Positions 27,027 through 37,294 of a DNA stretch of 64,000 bases are shown here, piece by piece. Each line of letters begins with the position of its first letter. Position 1 is the stretch's first letter. Origin of the DNA: Bradyrhizobium arachidis. Its GTDB lineage: Bacteria; Pseudomonadota; Alphaproteobacteria; Rhizobiales; Xanthobacteraceae. The stretch is taken from contig NZ_CP077970.1 in the NCBI RefSeq assembly GCF_024758505.1, positions 3,658,001-3,722,000 of the forward strand. Direction: 5' to 3'. The translations under genes and the position numbers were made by a program. The notes under the pieces are model-generated. The model made no database searches, had not been told where the DNA came from, and saw nothing but the letters and a program-made list of their open reading frames with translations.

Positions 27027-27173
27027 TTACGCCCGATGCCGGTTGAGATGGATGATGCGGGCGGAGCGAGAGGCAACCTTGACCGGTCGCGCTACGTAGA
27101 AGCAGCGAGCCGCAATCGCTGCATTGAACCCAAGCCACAACGCCACGCCAGTCCAAACCAGGGTCGTCGTCAT
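27027..27173 (-). CDS. Small single-pass membrane protein (48 residues)
   Basis: The ATG at 27173 has GGGAGCACATC upstream. The peptide starts MTTTLVWTGVALWLGFNAAI, a single transmembrane helix (about 5-25), followed by a basic tail with VARPVKVASRSARII. It is too short for an enzyme; a small regulatory or structural membrane protein is likely. The longer frame to 27287 lacks a good start. Confidence 0.55.
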   Translation of the reverse strand: MTTTLVWTGVALWLGFNAAIAARCFYVARPVKVASRSARIIHLNRHRA

Positions 27174-27326
27174 GATGTGCTCCCGTCCCAGCAGGGATGG
27201 GCTCATGTGCAGTGATTTGCGCGAATCAGGGAAGTCCGGATGAGTACGGATTTTGGTTGCAATTTGATTCATTGCCCGCTGCAGCACCCCTAAACGCCCG
27301 CAGATGGGTCCGCTGCTGCGCGTGGC

Positions 27327-27896
27327 TCAGCTCGCTTTGCCGCGCGCTCGTGCCGGAGCCTTCCGCGCGCGGGCGCGCTCCAGAATGTCGCGGATGCGCA
27401 CGGGATCGCGAACGCAGCGAAAGCCGTAGCGGCCGGTGTAATCGGTGTCGGGCGAGCGGGTCGAAACGCCGGAAGCAAAGTTGAGGTGGCCGGCGCCGCG
27501 GCCGATGTCGAGGATCTCGAATTCCCTGTCCATCGCCGGGAACGAGGTCGCGCGAAAGGTGCGCCTGCCCCAGGCCGTGCGCAGGATCAGCGCGCGGCGA
27601 TTGGTGATTGCGAACAGCGTCTGGAGGTCGTGCAGCAGCAGCACGAACGGTGCCGCGAGCATCGCTGCCCCGACCATCAGCAGGGGCCTTGCCGATACGC
27701 CGATCCAGCCGTTGGCAAGGGCGATGATGGTCGCGAGCAGCCACAGACCTCCGACCCACCACAGGAAGCGCCACATCATCATGTGCGCGACGCCGTCGGG
27801 CTGACCCTGCCAGATCACCCGCTCGCCGTCCTCCAGGGTATCGGCGAGCAGGCGGCGGAGGCCGGTGGAAAACGGGGTGGCGCGGAGTTCATCCAT
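27327..27896 (-). CDS. Membrane protein with PH-like domain
   Basis: 189 residues from the ATG at 27896 (MDELRATPFSTGLRRLLADT). Two hydrophobic helices at about 40-62 and 68-88 surround a short loop. Upstream of them, GERVIWQGQPDG is a motif typical of bacterial PH-domain membrane proteins, and the following LFAITNRRALILRTAWGRRT is the characteristic continuation. The C-terminus is a basic Ala/Arg run. Such proteins sit in the inner membrane; their function is not established. It ends near the rpe gene on the same strand, which lies upstream. Confidence 0.7.
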   Translation of the reverse strand: MDELRATPFSTGLRRLLADTLEDGERVIWQGQPDGVAHMMMWRFLWWVGGLWLLATIIALANGWIGVSARPLLMVGAAMLAAPFVLLLHDLQTLFAITNRRALILRTAWGRRTFRATSFPAMDREFEILDIGRGAGHLNFASGVSTRSPDTDYTGRYGFRCVRDPVRIRDILERARARKAPARARGKAS

Positions 27897-27940
27897 GGCC
27901 GTTGGTCGGGGCGGCCGCGGAAATGGTTCGGAAGGCAAGC

Positions 27941-28642
27941 TCAGATGGCTTCGCCGCGCGCACTCGCCGCCGCGTTGCGGATCGCGGCGATGTTGGTCTT
28001 GTAGGCGGCCTCGGTGCCGCCCTTGAACACCGCGGTGCCGGCAACGAACGCGTTCGCGCCCGCGGCTGCGAGCGCACCAGCAACATCAGGTCCAACTCCG
28101 CCGTCGACCTCGATGTCGATCGGGCGGCCCGCCGTCATGGCGCGGAGGTCGCGGATTTTTGCCAGCGCGGAAGGGATGAAGGCCTGTCCGCCAAAACCGG
28201 GATTGACCGACATAACAAGCACGAGGTCGAGGAGATCGATGACATATTCGATCGCAGAGAGCGGCGTGCCCGGATTGAGCGAGACGCCCGCCTTCTTGCC
28301 GAGCGCGCGGATCGCCTGCAGCGAGCGGTGCAGATGCGGGCCGGCCTCGGCATGCACGGTGATGTGGTCGCATCCCGCCTTGGCAAAAGCTTCGAGATAG
28401 GGGTCGCATGGCGCGATCATCAGATGCGCGTCGAAGATCTTCTTGCTGTGCGGGCGCATCGCCTTGATGACGTCGGGGCCGTACGAGATGTTCGGCACGA
28501 AATGGCCGTCCATGACGTCGAGATGCATCCAGTCGGCGCCGGCGGCGTCGACGGCGCGAACCTCCTCGCCAAGCCTGGAAAAGTCGGACGCCAGGATCGA
28601 CGGAGCGATCACCAGGGGGCGGGGCGTGAAGGGCTGGGTCAT
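27941..28642 (-). CDS. rpe: Ribulose-phosphate 3-epimerase
   Basis: 233 residues from [20 protein letters not shown] at 28642. It shows the (beta/alpha)8 Rpe motifs: [13 protein letters not shown], the metal/catalytic [18 protein letters not shown], a [11 protein letters not shown] loop and the phosphate-binding [12 protein letters not shown] with the second catalytic Asp. It interconverts D-ribulose 5-phosphate and D-xylulose 5-phosphate in the pentose phosphate pathway or Calvin cycle. The length is close to the family norm. No other pentose-phosphate genes are adjacent. Confidence 0.97.
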   Translation of the reverse strand: MTQPFTPRPLVIAPSILASDFSRLGEEVRAVDAAGADWMHLDVMDGHFVPNISYGPDVIKAMRPHSKKIFDAHLMIAPCDPYLEAFAKAGCDHITVHAEAGPHLHRSLQAIRALGKKAGVSLNPGTPLSAIEYVIDLLDLVLVMSVNPGFGGQAFIPSALAKIRDLRAMTAGRPIDIEVDGGVGPDVAGALAAAGANAFVAGTAVFKGGTEAAYKTNIAAIRNAAASARGEAI

Positions 28643-28895
28643 GGCGCTGTTTCCCAAAGGGCCGTTGCGGCCGGGCCCCGCCTAACATGGGGGACGGGCG
28701 CCCGCAATGCAGCCGGCGACGTTCCCTGTGGGCGGAAAATTCTGCCGCAGCCGGCATGAATTGCCCGGGGCCGCGACGCCTCCGAGGCGCAGCAACGCCG
28801 GAATTCATTGAGGTTTTTGCATTGGCACGGGGCTTGCTGCCTGTTGTCAGGCATTGGCCGCGCCCTCGCGCGGCGTGGGTTGGAGTCTCCTTACA

Positions 28896-29675
28896 ATGTT
28901 GTTCGCCCTTGGTGCAGTTTCGTCCGCGCTCGACGCGTTGCAAACGCTGACGTCGTCGAAGACGTCCTCGACCCAGCAGACGGGCCTTTCGCAAGGCGCG
29001 AACAATCCGTTCTCGATCGACAGCTCCAAGGGCACGACGGGCTCGTCCGCCTCCTCGGCAAGTTCAGGCAATTGCGCGCCGATCTCACCGGAGACGATGA
29101 GCGCGCTGATCGCGGCGCAAAGCCAGTCGTCGACCAGCGCGACATCGACATCCACGTCGACTTCGACGTCGTCGACACCGACGACCCGTGAAGCTGCGCT
29201 AAAGGATCTGTTCTCGCAGATCGACGCGAACGGCGACGGCAAGATCGACAAGACGGAATTCGAGGACGCGCTCGGTGCCGGCGGCACCAATCTGGCGAAT
29301 GCCGACAAGGTCTTCGACAAGCTCGACACCGACGGCAACGGCAGCGTCAGCCTCGAGGAGATGTCGAAGGCGCTGAAGAGCGGTCACGGTCACCACCACG
29401 CCCAGGGCGCGAGCGGTTCCGGCGATGGCGGCGACAGCTCCAACTCCTCGCAATCGAGCGGCGGCTCGACCCGGACCACCGTCGTGAACAGCGACGGCTC
29501 GACCACCACGACCGTCAAATATGCCGACGGCTTCAAGGTGACGTCGACGGTGCCGGGCGCCCCCAGCGCATCGGGCGCAGGTAACTCGCCCTACAACTGG
29601 TTCGAGCAGATGATGCAGCAGGGACAGACGGGATCGTCGACGTCAGCAGCATCTTCGCTGTCGATGAGCGTGTAA
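28896..29675 (+). CDS. EF-hand calcium-binding protein
   Basis: 260 residues, with TGGAGTCTCC before the ATG at 28896. Two EF-hand loops are clear: DANGDGKIDKTE at about 110-121 and DTDGNGSVSLEE at about 144-155, each with the acidic ligands at positions 1, 3, 5 and 12. Before them is a Ser/Thr-rich linker (STSTSTSTSS), and after them a His cluster (GHGHHHAQG) and a Ser/Gly/Thr-rich low-complexity tail. There is a short hydrophobic start but no clear cleavage site. It probably buffers or senses Ca2+; location uncertain. Confidence 0.85.
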   Translation: MLFALGAVSSALDALQTLTSSKTSSTQQTGLSQGANNPFSIDSSKGTTGSSASSASSGNCAPISPETMSALIAAQSQSSTSATSTSTSTSTSSTPTTREAALKDLFSQIDANGDGKIDKTEFEDALGAGGTNLANADKVFDKLDTDGNGSVSLEEMSKALKSGHGHHHAQGASGSGDGGDSSNSSQSSGGSTRTTVVNSDGSTTTTVKYADGFKVTSTVPGAPSASGAGNSPYNWFEQMMQQGQTGSSTSAASSLSMSV

Positions 29676-29689
29676 GCGGCGAACTCCAC

Positions 29690-29794
29690 TGTCATGCCCC
29701 GCGCAGGCGGGGCATCCAGCACGCCGCGGCCTTTCCATATCCCACGACCGTCTCTGGAATACTGGATCGCCCGGTCTTCGCCGGGCGATGACAG
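29690..29794. repeat. Dispersed repeat, GTCATGCCCCGC type
   Basis: Starts CTGTCATGCCCCGCGCAGG with a GCCCCGCGCAGGCGGGGC stem and ends CGCCGGGCGATGACAG, so the termini are inverted. It resembles a second rhizobial intergenic repeat family, but only one copy is present in the window. It lies between convergent genes. Confidence 0.6.
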
Positions 29795-29804
29795 TCGTGG
29801 CTGG

Positions 29805-30800
29805 TTAACCGAACCGATCCTGCCACGCCGGCTGCGCGCCCGCGAACGGCAGCGCGGTTGCGCTGTAGACGCCGCGGGCAATGGCGCGTGCGACCACGTT
29901 GGCGGCGATGGTGCCGAGCTCGGTGAGGCCGACCAGCGGCTCGATCGGTTTCGCGCCTGTGGCGGCGGCAAACAGCACGTCGCCGTCGTTCGGCGCGTGC
30001 ACCGGATAGATCGCGCGGGCAAAGCCGGTGTGCGCGATCATCGCCAACCGCTTCGCCTGGGGTTTGGTCAGCACCGCATCCGTCACGACAAGCCCGATCG
30101 TCGTGTTTTCGCGTGCGCTGGCGGCAGGCCCGCCCTTGATGCGCATTTTGAGCATGTCGTCCGTGAATGCATCGGGAAGGCCGCGGCCGCCGAACTCGCC
30201 GTTCACCTCGAACGGCGCCGCCCAGAACCACGGACCCTCGCCAACGGTGGCGCTGCCGACTGCATTGACGGCGACGATCGCCGCGACCTTGACGCCATCG
30301 GCGGTCACCGCCGAGGCCGAGCCGAGCCCGCCCTTGAACGTCGCGGTGGTGGCACCCAGGCCGGCGCCGACACTGCCGAGCGCAAAATCCGTCCCGGCGG
30401 TGCTTGCCGCGGCATAGCCGAGATCGCGATAGGGCGCGAAGCGGCCCCACGCCTTGTTCCCGCCATTGAGGAGATCGAACAGGATCGCGCCCGGCACGAT
30501 CGGGATCAGCGCCTCGCGGACCCGGAAACCGCGGCCTTGCTCGGCGAGCCAGGCCGTGATGCCGCCGCCGGTCTCGAGCCCGAAAGCCGAGCCGCCGGAG
30601 AGTGCGATTCCATCGACGCGTTCGACCGTGTTGGCGAGGTCGAGCAGCGCGTCCTCGCGCGTGCCCGGCCCACCGCCGCGCACGTCGATCGCCGCCACCG
30701 CCGGCTCGTCGAACACGATTGCGGTGGCGCCCGAGGCGAGGGAGGCATCGTCGGCGTGGCCGACGCGGACGCCGGCGATATCGGTGAGCAGGTTTTTCAA
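29805..30800 (-). CDS. P1 family peptidase (DmpA-type aminopeptidase/esterase)
   Basis: 331 residues starting MKNLLTDIAGVRVGHADD. It matches the DmpA/L-aminopeptidase-D-esterase family: GIALSGGSAFGLE, GAILFDLLNGG and the self-processing site ARENTTIGLVVTDAVLTK, where the chain is cut before a nucleophilic Thr (Ser in DmpA) to give alpha and beta subunits. These Ntn-type enzymes release N-terminal residues or hydrolyse D-amino-acid esters and beta-peptides. No signal peptide. It stands alone; the substrate is unknown. Confidence 0.9.
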   Translation of the reverse strand: MKNLLTDIAGVRVGHADDASLASGATAIVFDEPAVAAIDVRGGGPGTREDALLDLANTVERVDGIALSGGSAFGLETGGGITAWLAEQGRGFRVREALIPIVPGAILFDLLNGGNKAWGRFAPYRDLGYAAASTAGTDFALGSVGAGLGATTATFKGGLGSASAVTADGVKVAAIVAVNAVGSATVGEGPWFWAAPFEVNGEFGGRGLPDAFTDDMLKMRIKGGPAASARENTTIGLVVTDAVLTKPQAKRLAMIAHTGFARAIYPVHAPNDGDVLFAAATGAKPIEPLVGLTELGTIAANVVARAIARGVYSATALPFAGAQPAWQDRFG

Positions 30801-30850
30801 ATGCGCGGGTCCGTGAGGCTATCGGCAACTGGTCTCAGCGATAGCTTAGA

Positions 30851-30931
30851 TCATGATCCGGCAAGATGTGCAGTGCTTTTTCCCGCGCGACAAACGCGGA
30901 ACGCGTTTGCGAAAAGATTATGCTCAAACAA
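30851..30931. repeat. Dispersed repeat, GATCCGGAAAAGTG family, copy 2 (diverged)
   Basis: CATGATCCGGCAAGATGTGC is followed by CGCGGAACGCGTTTGCGAAA and ATTATGCTCAAACAA. The ends match the copy at 14101, while the middle carries an extra CGCGACAAACGCGGAACGCG. It sits between the divergently arranged peptidase 5' end and the hybrid kinase 3' end. Confidence 0.65.
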
Positions 30932-30942
30932 AAAGGCTGCAC

Positions 30943-33723
30943 TCAACTCATCAGCGCGACGCGGATCATGCGTGCGAGCTCGGACTTGCGGTAGGGCTTT
31001 GCGAGCAGCAGCACGCCGGAATCCAGCCGTCCGTGATGGACGATGGCATTCTCGGTATAGCCCGACGTGAACAGCGTCTTCAGCGCCGGCCGGCGCCGCG
31101 CCGCCTCGTCGGCGAGCTGGCGGCCGTTCATGGTGCCCGGCATGATGACGTCGGTGAAGAGCAGGTGGATGCCGTTATCGCTGTCGATGATCGCCAGTGC
31201 TTCGGCAGCGTTGCCGGCCTCGAGCGCGGTGTAGCCGAGACTCTTGATCTGGGTCACCACATATTGGCGGACCAGTGCGTCGTCTTCGACGATCAGGATC
31301 TTCTCGTCGCCGCCTTCGACGGGAACGGCCTGCATCTGCTCGTAGTCGGTCTCGTGCACGCCGGTGGAGCGCGGCAGGTAGATCTTGACGCTCGTGCCGT
31401 GGCCTTCCTCGCTGTAGATCTTGATATGGCCGCCGGATTGCTTGACGAAGCCGAACACCATGGAGAGGCCAAGCCCTGTGCCCTTGCCGACCTCCTTGGT
31501 GGTGAAGAACGGGTCGAACACGCGCTCCACCAGCTCGGGAGGAATGCCGGTGCCGGTGTCGCTGACCGCGATCATCACGTAATTGCCGACCGTGACCTCG
31601 GCGTTCATGGCGGCATAGCCGTCGTCGAGAAAGACGTTGCGGGTCTCGAGCACCAGCTTGCCGCCATCGGGCATGGCATCGCGCGCGTTGAGCGCGAGAT
31701 TGAGGATCGCGGTCGTGAGCTGGTTCGGGTCGACGAGCGCAGGCCAGACGTCGTCCGTCAGTTGCGGGGTGATCTGGATCTGCTCGCCGAGCGTCGGGTG
31801 CAGGAGCTTTGCGGCTTCCACCACCAGCGCATTGACCTCGACCTCGCGCGGCCGCAGCGGCTGCTTGCGGGCGAAGGCGAGCAGGTGTTTTGTGAGATTC
31901 GCGCCGCGATCGGCAGCATCGTCGATCAGCCGGGTGATGGCGACGAGATCGGGACGGTCGGCGACCGCATCGGCCAGGATTCCGATCGTGCCGGTGATGA
32001 CCGTGAGCACGTTGTTGAAATCGTGGGCAACGCCGCCGGTCAACTGTCCGATGGCATCCATCTTCTGGATCTGACGGAACTGGGCTTCCGCTGCTTGTTT
32101 CTCGGTGAGGTCGCGCCCGATGAAGAAGTGACGTTTCACCGGTGCCGACCAGGTGCCCATCCAGTTGAGCGTCACCTCGTGGCCGTCCCTGTGATAGTAG
32201 CGCGCCTCGAAGCTGCGTTTCACCAGGCCCCGGCGCGCCGCGCGCATCTCCTCGCGCGTGGCTTCGAGATCGTCCGGATGGATGAAGTCGATCGCGCTGT
32301 GGCCGATCATGTCGTCCGGGCTGAAGCCGAGGATATTGGTCACGCTCGGACTGACCTGGATGAACGTACCGAAGCCGTCGGTGACCAGGATCAGGTCCTG
32401 AGATGTCTCGAAGATGCGCTGGCGTTCCTCGATCTCGCTCTGCAACGCGCTCTGCGCGCGCTTCCGCTCGGTGATATCGCGGGCGATCTTGGTGCCGCCG
32501 ATGATCTCGCCATTGGCGGAGTGCAGCGGCGAGATGCTCAGGAGGACGTTGAGCTCGCGGCCGTCCTTGTGGCGGCGGACGGTCTCCTGCAGCTCGACGC
32601 TCACGCCATTGCGGATGCGTGCCAGGATCTCGCCGACCTCCTCGCGCCGCTCCGGTGGCACGATCAGATCGATGTGCCTGCCCACGGCCTCGCCGGCGGC
32701 GTAGCCGAACAGGCGTTCCGCGGCGCGGTTCCAAGCCGTGATCGTGCCGTCGAGCGCCTTGGTGATGATGGCATCGTTGGAGGATTGCACGACGGCCGTG
32801 AACAGCCGCTCGCGTTCGCTGTAGTAGTCGCGATCCGACTCCGCCCGCTTCTGCAGCATGCCGACCAGGCCGGCCATCCGCGCCTGGAGGCCGACATTCT
32901 CGACGAGAAGCACGGCGAGGACGAAGTTCGCGGCGAGCAGGCCGTAGATGCGTCCCGCGTAGAAGCCGAGATCGAAGCGGGCGACGTTGACGACCGCCGA
33001 CAGCGCGATGTCGAACAACCACGCGCACATCACGACCATCAGCCAGACGTCGATCACGGAGTAGGGCTTGCGGAACCAGAGCGAGATCAGCGCGGCAAAG
33101 CTCAAGGACCAGACGAAGGAGACGACGCCGATCATGGTCGGTGTGTAGTGGCCGTCGTGCAGCAGCACCGGCAACAGGTCGTGATGGGCGGTGACGATCC
33201 AGGCATACAGGATCGTCAACGCGATGACGCCAAGCACGCTGGCAAGGATTGCGTCGCGTGCCGGCTTCCAGACCTTGGGACCGCCGTCGGCGTCCTTCAG
33301 CCAGGCATAGGTCAGCACGAACAGCGGAAAGCCGCCGTGCCAGATCATGTAGAGCCAGACGGTGGTTTGCGGGCCGGCGCCGAGCAGCCCGCCTGGCGCG
33401 AACAATCCGGGGAAGGAGAGGGCGTGGACGATGGCGGCCGCCGCGGTGAACAGGAAGCCCGTCGCCAGCGCGAGCAGCGCCCGGCTCCGCAGCACTGCGA
33501 ATTGCGCGAGCAGGAGCACCGCGGTGACGGTGTCGCTGACCGCAAGCGCCGACTGGTAGCTCGCGACGAAGGCGGGCACCGGCACCAGCGGGACGCCGGC
33601 GAACGGCACGGCCAGCGCAAACAGCAGCGAGGACACGCCGACCACGGCCAATGCCGCACTGCGGTCGCGCTGCGAGGCCGGCAAGGTGGAAAGGAACGTG
33701 CTTCGGTCGCTCCCAGCGTGCAC
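30943..33723 (-). CDS. Hybrid sensor histidine kinase with membrane sensor, two PAS domains and receiver
   Basis: 926 residues. The first 275 residues hold about eight hydrophobic helices, an integral membrane sensor resembling MASE4. PAS domains follow at about 305-420 (TITAWNRAAERLFGY) and 435-545 (GTFIQVSPSVTNILG), then the HisKA site H567 in LTGGVAHDFNNVL, the ATPase (LNLALNARDAMP, DTGTGIPPE, GKGTGLGLSMV), and a receiver at about 808-926 (ILIVEDDALVRQY, LLFTDVIMPG, LLLAKPYRK). Signals sensed in the membrane or by PAS ligands would move phosphate from His to the internal Asp. The divergent single-domain receiver at 34008 is a likely partner. Confidence 0.93.
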   Translation of the reverse strand: MHAGSDRSTFLSTLPASQRDRSAALAVVGVSSLLFALAVPFAGVPLVPVPAFVASYQSALAVSDTVTAVLLLAQFAVLRSRALLALATGFLFTAAAAIVHALSFPGLFAPGGLLGAGPQTTVWLYMIWHGGFPLFVLTYAWLKDADGGPKVWKPARDAILASVLGVIALTILYAWIVTAHHDLLPVLLHDGHYTPTMIGVVSFVWSLSFAALISLWFRKPYSVIDVWLMVVMCAWLFDIALSAVVNVARFDLGFYAGRIYGLLAANFVLAVLLVENVGLQARMAGLVGMLQKRAESDRDYYSERERLFTAVVQSSNDAIITKALDGTITAWNRAAERLFGYAAGEAVGRHIDLIVPPERREEVGEILARIRNGVSVELQETVRRHKDGRELNVLLSISPLHSANGEIIGGTKIARDITERKRAQSALQSEIEERQRIFETSQDLILVTDGFGTFIQVSPSVTNILGFSPDDMIGHSAIDFIHPDDLEATREEMRAARRGLVKRSFEARYYHRDGHEVTLNWMGTWSAPVKRHFFIGRDLTEKQAAEAQFRQIQKMDAIGQLTGGVAHDFNNVLTVITGTIGILADAVADRPDLVAITRLIDDAADRGANLTKHLLAFARKQPLRPREVEVNALVVEAAKLLHPTLGEQIQITPQLTDDVWPALVDPNQLTTAILNLALNARDAMPDGGKLVLETRNVFLDDGYAAMNAEVTVGNYVMIAVSDTGTGIPPELVERVFDPFFTTKEVGKGTGLGLSMVFGFVKQSGGHIKIYSEEGHGTSVKIYLPRSTGVHETDYEQMQAVPVEGGDEKILIVEDDALVRQYVVTQIKSLGYTALEAGNAAEALAIIDSDNGIHLLFTDVIMPGTMNGRQLADEAARRRPALKTLFTSGYTENAIVHHGRLDSGVLLLAKPYRKSELARMIRVALMS

Positions 33724-34007
33724 GATTACCTCTTGCAGACCGGCATTGGCACTCCCCCTTTGGGTTCAATCTCTCTGACCCTCGTTCCCACGGTAGCCCG
33801 TTCTGGGCGCGCGGCGTGAGGGGGTGCGACCACGACTCAACCGATGGTTACAGCTTACTTAACTTTTCTGGCTGCGAGGAGCGGGGACCCGGTAAGACGG
33901 CTTTTACTGGGCCGGGTCGATACTGCCCCCTCCCGCTGGCGCGGGACGCCCGTTTGGGACGCTGGTCTTGGCGGGACACTAATTGCACGACGCCGGGAGT
34001 TGTTCCC

Positions 34008-34385
34008 ATGCCCCGTATTCTCGTTGTCGACGACCAGAAGGACGTCCGCGCGATGGTGTCCATCGTGCTTCGGGTCAATCGTTACGAGGTGGTGGAGGCG
34101 GACAGTGCTGCCGCCGGGCTGAAGGCGTTCGACGAATCCGCGTTCGACGCGGCAATCGTCGATATTTTCCTGGCGGAAACCAGCGGTGTCGAGGTCATTA
34201 CCACGATCCGCGAGCGTTCGCCGGGGTTCCCGATCGTTGCCATCTCCGGCATGACCGCGCTCGACTTCATGGACCAGTCGCCCGATCTGGAGAACGTGGT
34301 CTGCCTGCAAAAGCCGTTTCGGCCGAACGACCTGCTCCAGGCGCTGAAATCGGCGCAATCGTCCAGGTTCCAGGCCGCGGTCTGA
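34008..34385 (+). CDS. Single-domain response regulator
   Basis: 125 residues from the ATG at 34008, with CGGGAG 8 bases upstream. It consists of a receiver domain only: acidic pair in MPRILVVDDQKDVRAMV, phosphorylation site D52 in AAIVDIFLAE, switch Ser in VAISGMTA and Lys in VCLQKPFRP. It lacks an output domain, so it probably acts as a phosphate shuttle or by protein binding. It is divergent from the hybrid kinase and about 280 bases away, which makes a phosphorelay between them plausible. Confidence 0.9.
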   Translation: MPRILVVDDQKDVRAMVSIVLRVNRYEVVEADSAAAGLKAFDESAFDAAIVDIFLAETSGVEVITTIRERSPGFPIVAISGMTALDFMDQSPDLENVVCLQKPFRPNDLLQALKSAQSSRFQAAV

Positions 34386-34400
34386 TATCCGAAAACGAAA

Positions 34401-34422
34401 ACGCCCCGGCGAACCGGGGCGT
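34401..34422. terminator. Hairpin between convergent response regulator and liv operon
   Basis: ACGCCCCGG (34401-34409) pairs perfectly with CCGGGGCGT (34414-34422) around CGAA. It is flanked by an A-rich run upstream (GAAAACGAAA), which is a T-rich run on the minus strand, so it should terminate the livK-side transcript efficiently and possibly the regulator too. Confidence 0.8.
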
Positions 34423-34449
34423 CTGTAGCGATAGGCCGGAAAATCCGCC

Positions 34450-35568
34450 TTAAGAGCCCTTGGCGCCCAGCTCGGCGTAGTTGCCCTTGGCGTCCCACTT
34501 ATAGACGACATAGTCGATCTGCTTGATGTCGCCCTTGGCGTCATACTCGATCGGCCCGAGCACCGTGTCCCACTTGCCGGCCTTCATGGTCTCCATGACC
34601 TTCTTGGCGTCGGTGGTGCCTGCCTTCTTGACCGCCTGCGACCACACCTGCATCGCCGCGTAGGTGTAGAGGGTGTAGCCCTCGGGATCGATGCCCTTGG
34701 CCTTGAAGGCCTCGACGATCTTCTTGGCAGTCGGCTTGTTGCGCGGGTCGGGGCCGAAGGTGAACAGGGTGCCTTCGCCGGCGGGGCCGGTGATGGAGGC
34801 GTACTCCTTGTCGGCGAGTGCGTCGCCCGACATCAGCACGGTCTTCAGGCCCTGGTCGCGCATCTGGCGCAGGATCAGTCCGGCTTCCTGGTGGTAGCCG
34901 CCGACATAGACGAGGTCGATGTTGTCCTTCTTCAGGCGCGAGACGATCGCGTTAAAGTCCTTGTCGCCCTTGTTGTAGGATTCATACATCTTCTCGGTGA
35001 TGCCGGCCTTGTTGAGGGCCTTCTTGGTCTCGTCCGCAAGACCCTTGCCGTAGGTGGTCTTGTCGTTGAGGATCGCGATGTTCTTGCCCTTGAAGTTCTT
35101 GCCAATGTACTGGGCGGCGATCAGGCCCTGCTGGTCGTCGCGGCCGCACACGCGTGCCACGTTCCAGAGCTTGCGCTCGGTGAACAGCGGGTTGGTCGAG
35201 GCCGGCGTGATCTGCAGGACGTTACCGTCGGCATAGGCTTCCGAGGCCGGGATCGACGACGACGAGCAGAAATGTCCGGCGACGAACGGGATCTTGGCGC
35301 CGGCGATCTTCTCAGCGATCGAACGGGCCTGCTTGGGATCGCAGGCGTCGTCATTGACGCTGAGCGCGAGCTTCTTGCCGCCGACGCCGCCAGCGGCGTT
35401 GAGGTCCGCAACCGCCATCTCGGCGCCGTTCTTCATCTGGCGGCCGAAGGCGGATTCGCCGCCGGTCATCGGACCTGCAACGGCGATGGTGACATCTTGC
35501 GCGAATGCCGCGCTCGAAAGCGCGATCGAAGCGCCGAATGCCAGACCGATGAGCTTTAGTGATTTCAT
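34450..35568 (-). CDS. livK: Branched-chain amino acid ABC transporter, periplasmic binding protein
   Basis: 372 residues from the ATG at 35568, with a signal peptide (MKSLKLIGLAFGASIALSSA, cleavage after AFA). The mature protein follows the Leu/Ile/Val-binding fold: VTIAVAGPMTGGESAFGRQM, VAGHFCSSSSIPASEAYADG, KNIAILNDKTTYGKGLADE, and a disulfide-capable pair of cysteines in DDACDPK and GHFCSS. It binds branched-chain or related amino acids in the periplasm and delivers them to LivHM. It is the last gene of the livHMGF-K operon and is followed by a terminator at 34401. Confidence 0.93.
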   Translation of the reverse strand: MKSLKLIGLAFGASIALSSAAFAQDVTIAVAGPMTGGESAFGRQMKNGAEMAVADLNAAGGVGGKKLALSVNDDACDPKQARSIAEKIAGAKIPFVAGHFCSSSSIPASEAYADGNVLQITPASTNPLFTERKLWNVARVCGRDDQQGLIAAQYIGKNFKGKNIAILNDKTTYGKGLADETKKALNKAGITEKMYESYNKGDKDFNAIVSRLKKDNIDLVYVGGYHQEAGLILRQMRDQGLKTVLMSGDALADKEYASITGPAGEGTLFTFGPDPRNKPTAKKIVEAFKAKGIDPEGYTLYTYAAMQVWSQAVKKAGTTDAKKVMETMKAGKWDTVLGPIEYDAKGDIKQIDYVVYKWDAKGNYAELGAKGS

Positions 35569-35602
35569 GAGATACCTCGCGGGTGGTCGCCTGTGGAAGT
35601 TG

Positions 35603-35617
35603 CCGGGCCAGGCCCGG
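35603..35617 (-). other. Short GC hairpin between livF and livK
   Basis: CCGGGCC-A-GGCCCGG forms a 7-bp stem in the 152-base gap between the ATPase gene and the binding-protein gene. Such hairpins can partly terminate or stabilise mRNA and set a different level for the binding protein; this is inferred only from position. Confidence 0.4.
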
Positions 35618-35720
35618 TCCAAACCGGCCGCATTCTTGAATGAATCTTCGGAGAAGTCACCGGCAAAATACGGGCATCTGCGAAGATATCTCGCAACATT
35701 CCGCCGCACGCCGCGTGCCT

Positions 35721-36460
35721 TTAGCCGTGCCGGCCGCCTTCCAGGTAGGCAGCGCGAATCTCGGGGCGCTGCAGCAACTCGGCGCCGCTGCCCGCAAGCG
35801 TGATCAGGCCGTTGACCATGACGTAGCCGCGATGGGCGAGCTTGAGCGCGTGGTTGGCGTTCTGCTCGACGATCAGCACGGTCAGCCCGTCCTGCCGGTT
35901 GAGGGCCCGGATCGCGTCGAAGATCTGCCGCGCGATGAGGGGCGCGAGCCCGAGCGACGGCTCGTCCAGCAGCAACAGGCGCGGCCGGCTCATCAGCGCG
36001 CGTCCGATCGCCAGCATCTGCTGCTCGCCGCCGGACAGGGTTCCGCCGCGCTGGGTCATGCGTTCCTTGAGCCGTGGAAACAGCGTGAAAACCCGTTCCA
36101 GCGTGCTGTCCCGTTCGGCTTCGGTGCATCCGGTGGCGTCCGCGCCCATCTGGAGGTTTTCCGCAACGCTCATGCGCGGGAAGATGCGGCGGCCTTCCGG
36201 CGACTGCGCGATCCGCAAATGCGCGATCGCGTGGGTGGGGACGCCGGTGATGTCCTTGCCCTCGTACAGGATCTGCCCGGCGCGGGCGCGCGGCTTGCCG
36301 AAGATGGTCATCATCAGCGTCGACTTGCCGGCGCCGTTGGCGCCGATCAGGGCCACGATCTCGCCGGCGTTGATCTCGATGTCGACGCCCTTGAGCGCTT
36401 CGATCTTGCCATAGGCGGCGCGCAGGCCGCGGATCGCGAGCAGGGGAGTGGATGCCGCCG

Positions 36461-36464
<4 letters not shown>
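35721..36464 (-). CDS. livF: Branched-chain amino acid ABC transporter ATPase
   Basis: 247 residues. Walker A GANGAGKST, Q loop in AQSPEGRRIFPRMSV, ABC signature TLSGGEQQMLAIGRA and Walker B RLLLLDEPSLGL are all present; the PEGRR(I/V)FP motif is typical of LivF. It hydrolyses ATP at the cytoplasmic face to drive uptake through LivHM. Its start overlaps the livG stop by 4 bases (ATGA), so translation is coupled. Confidence 0.95.

Positions 36465-37290
<826 letters not shown>

Positions 37291-37294
<4 letters not shown>

Noticed and set aside
30853..33819. Very long plus-strand open frame of about 988 codons
   Set aside because: It is exactly antisense to the hybrid kinase, whose domains are unmistakable; high GC content keeps the opposite frame open.
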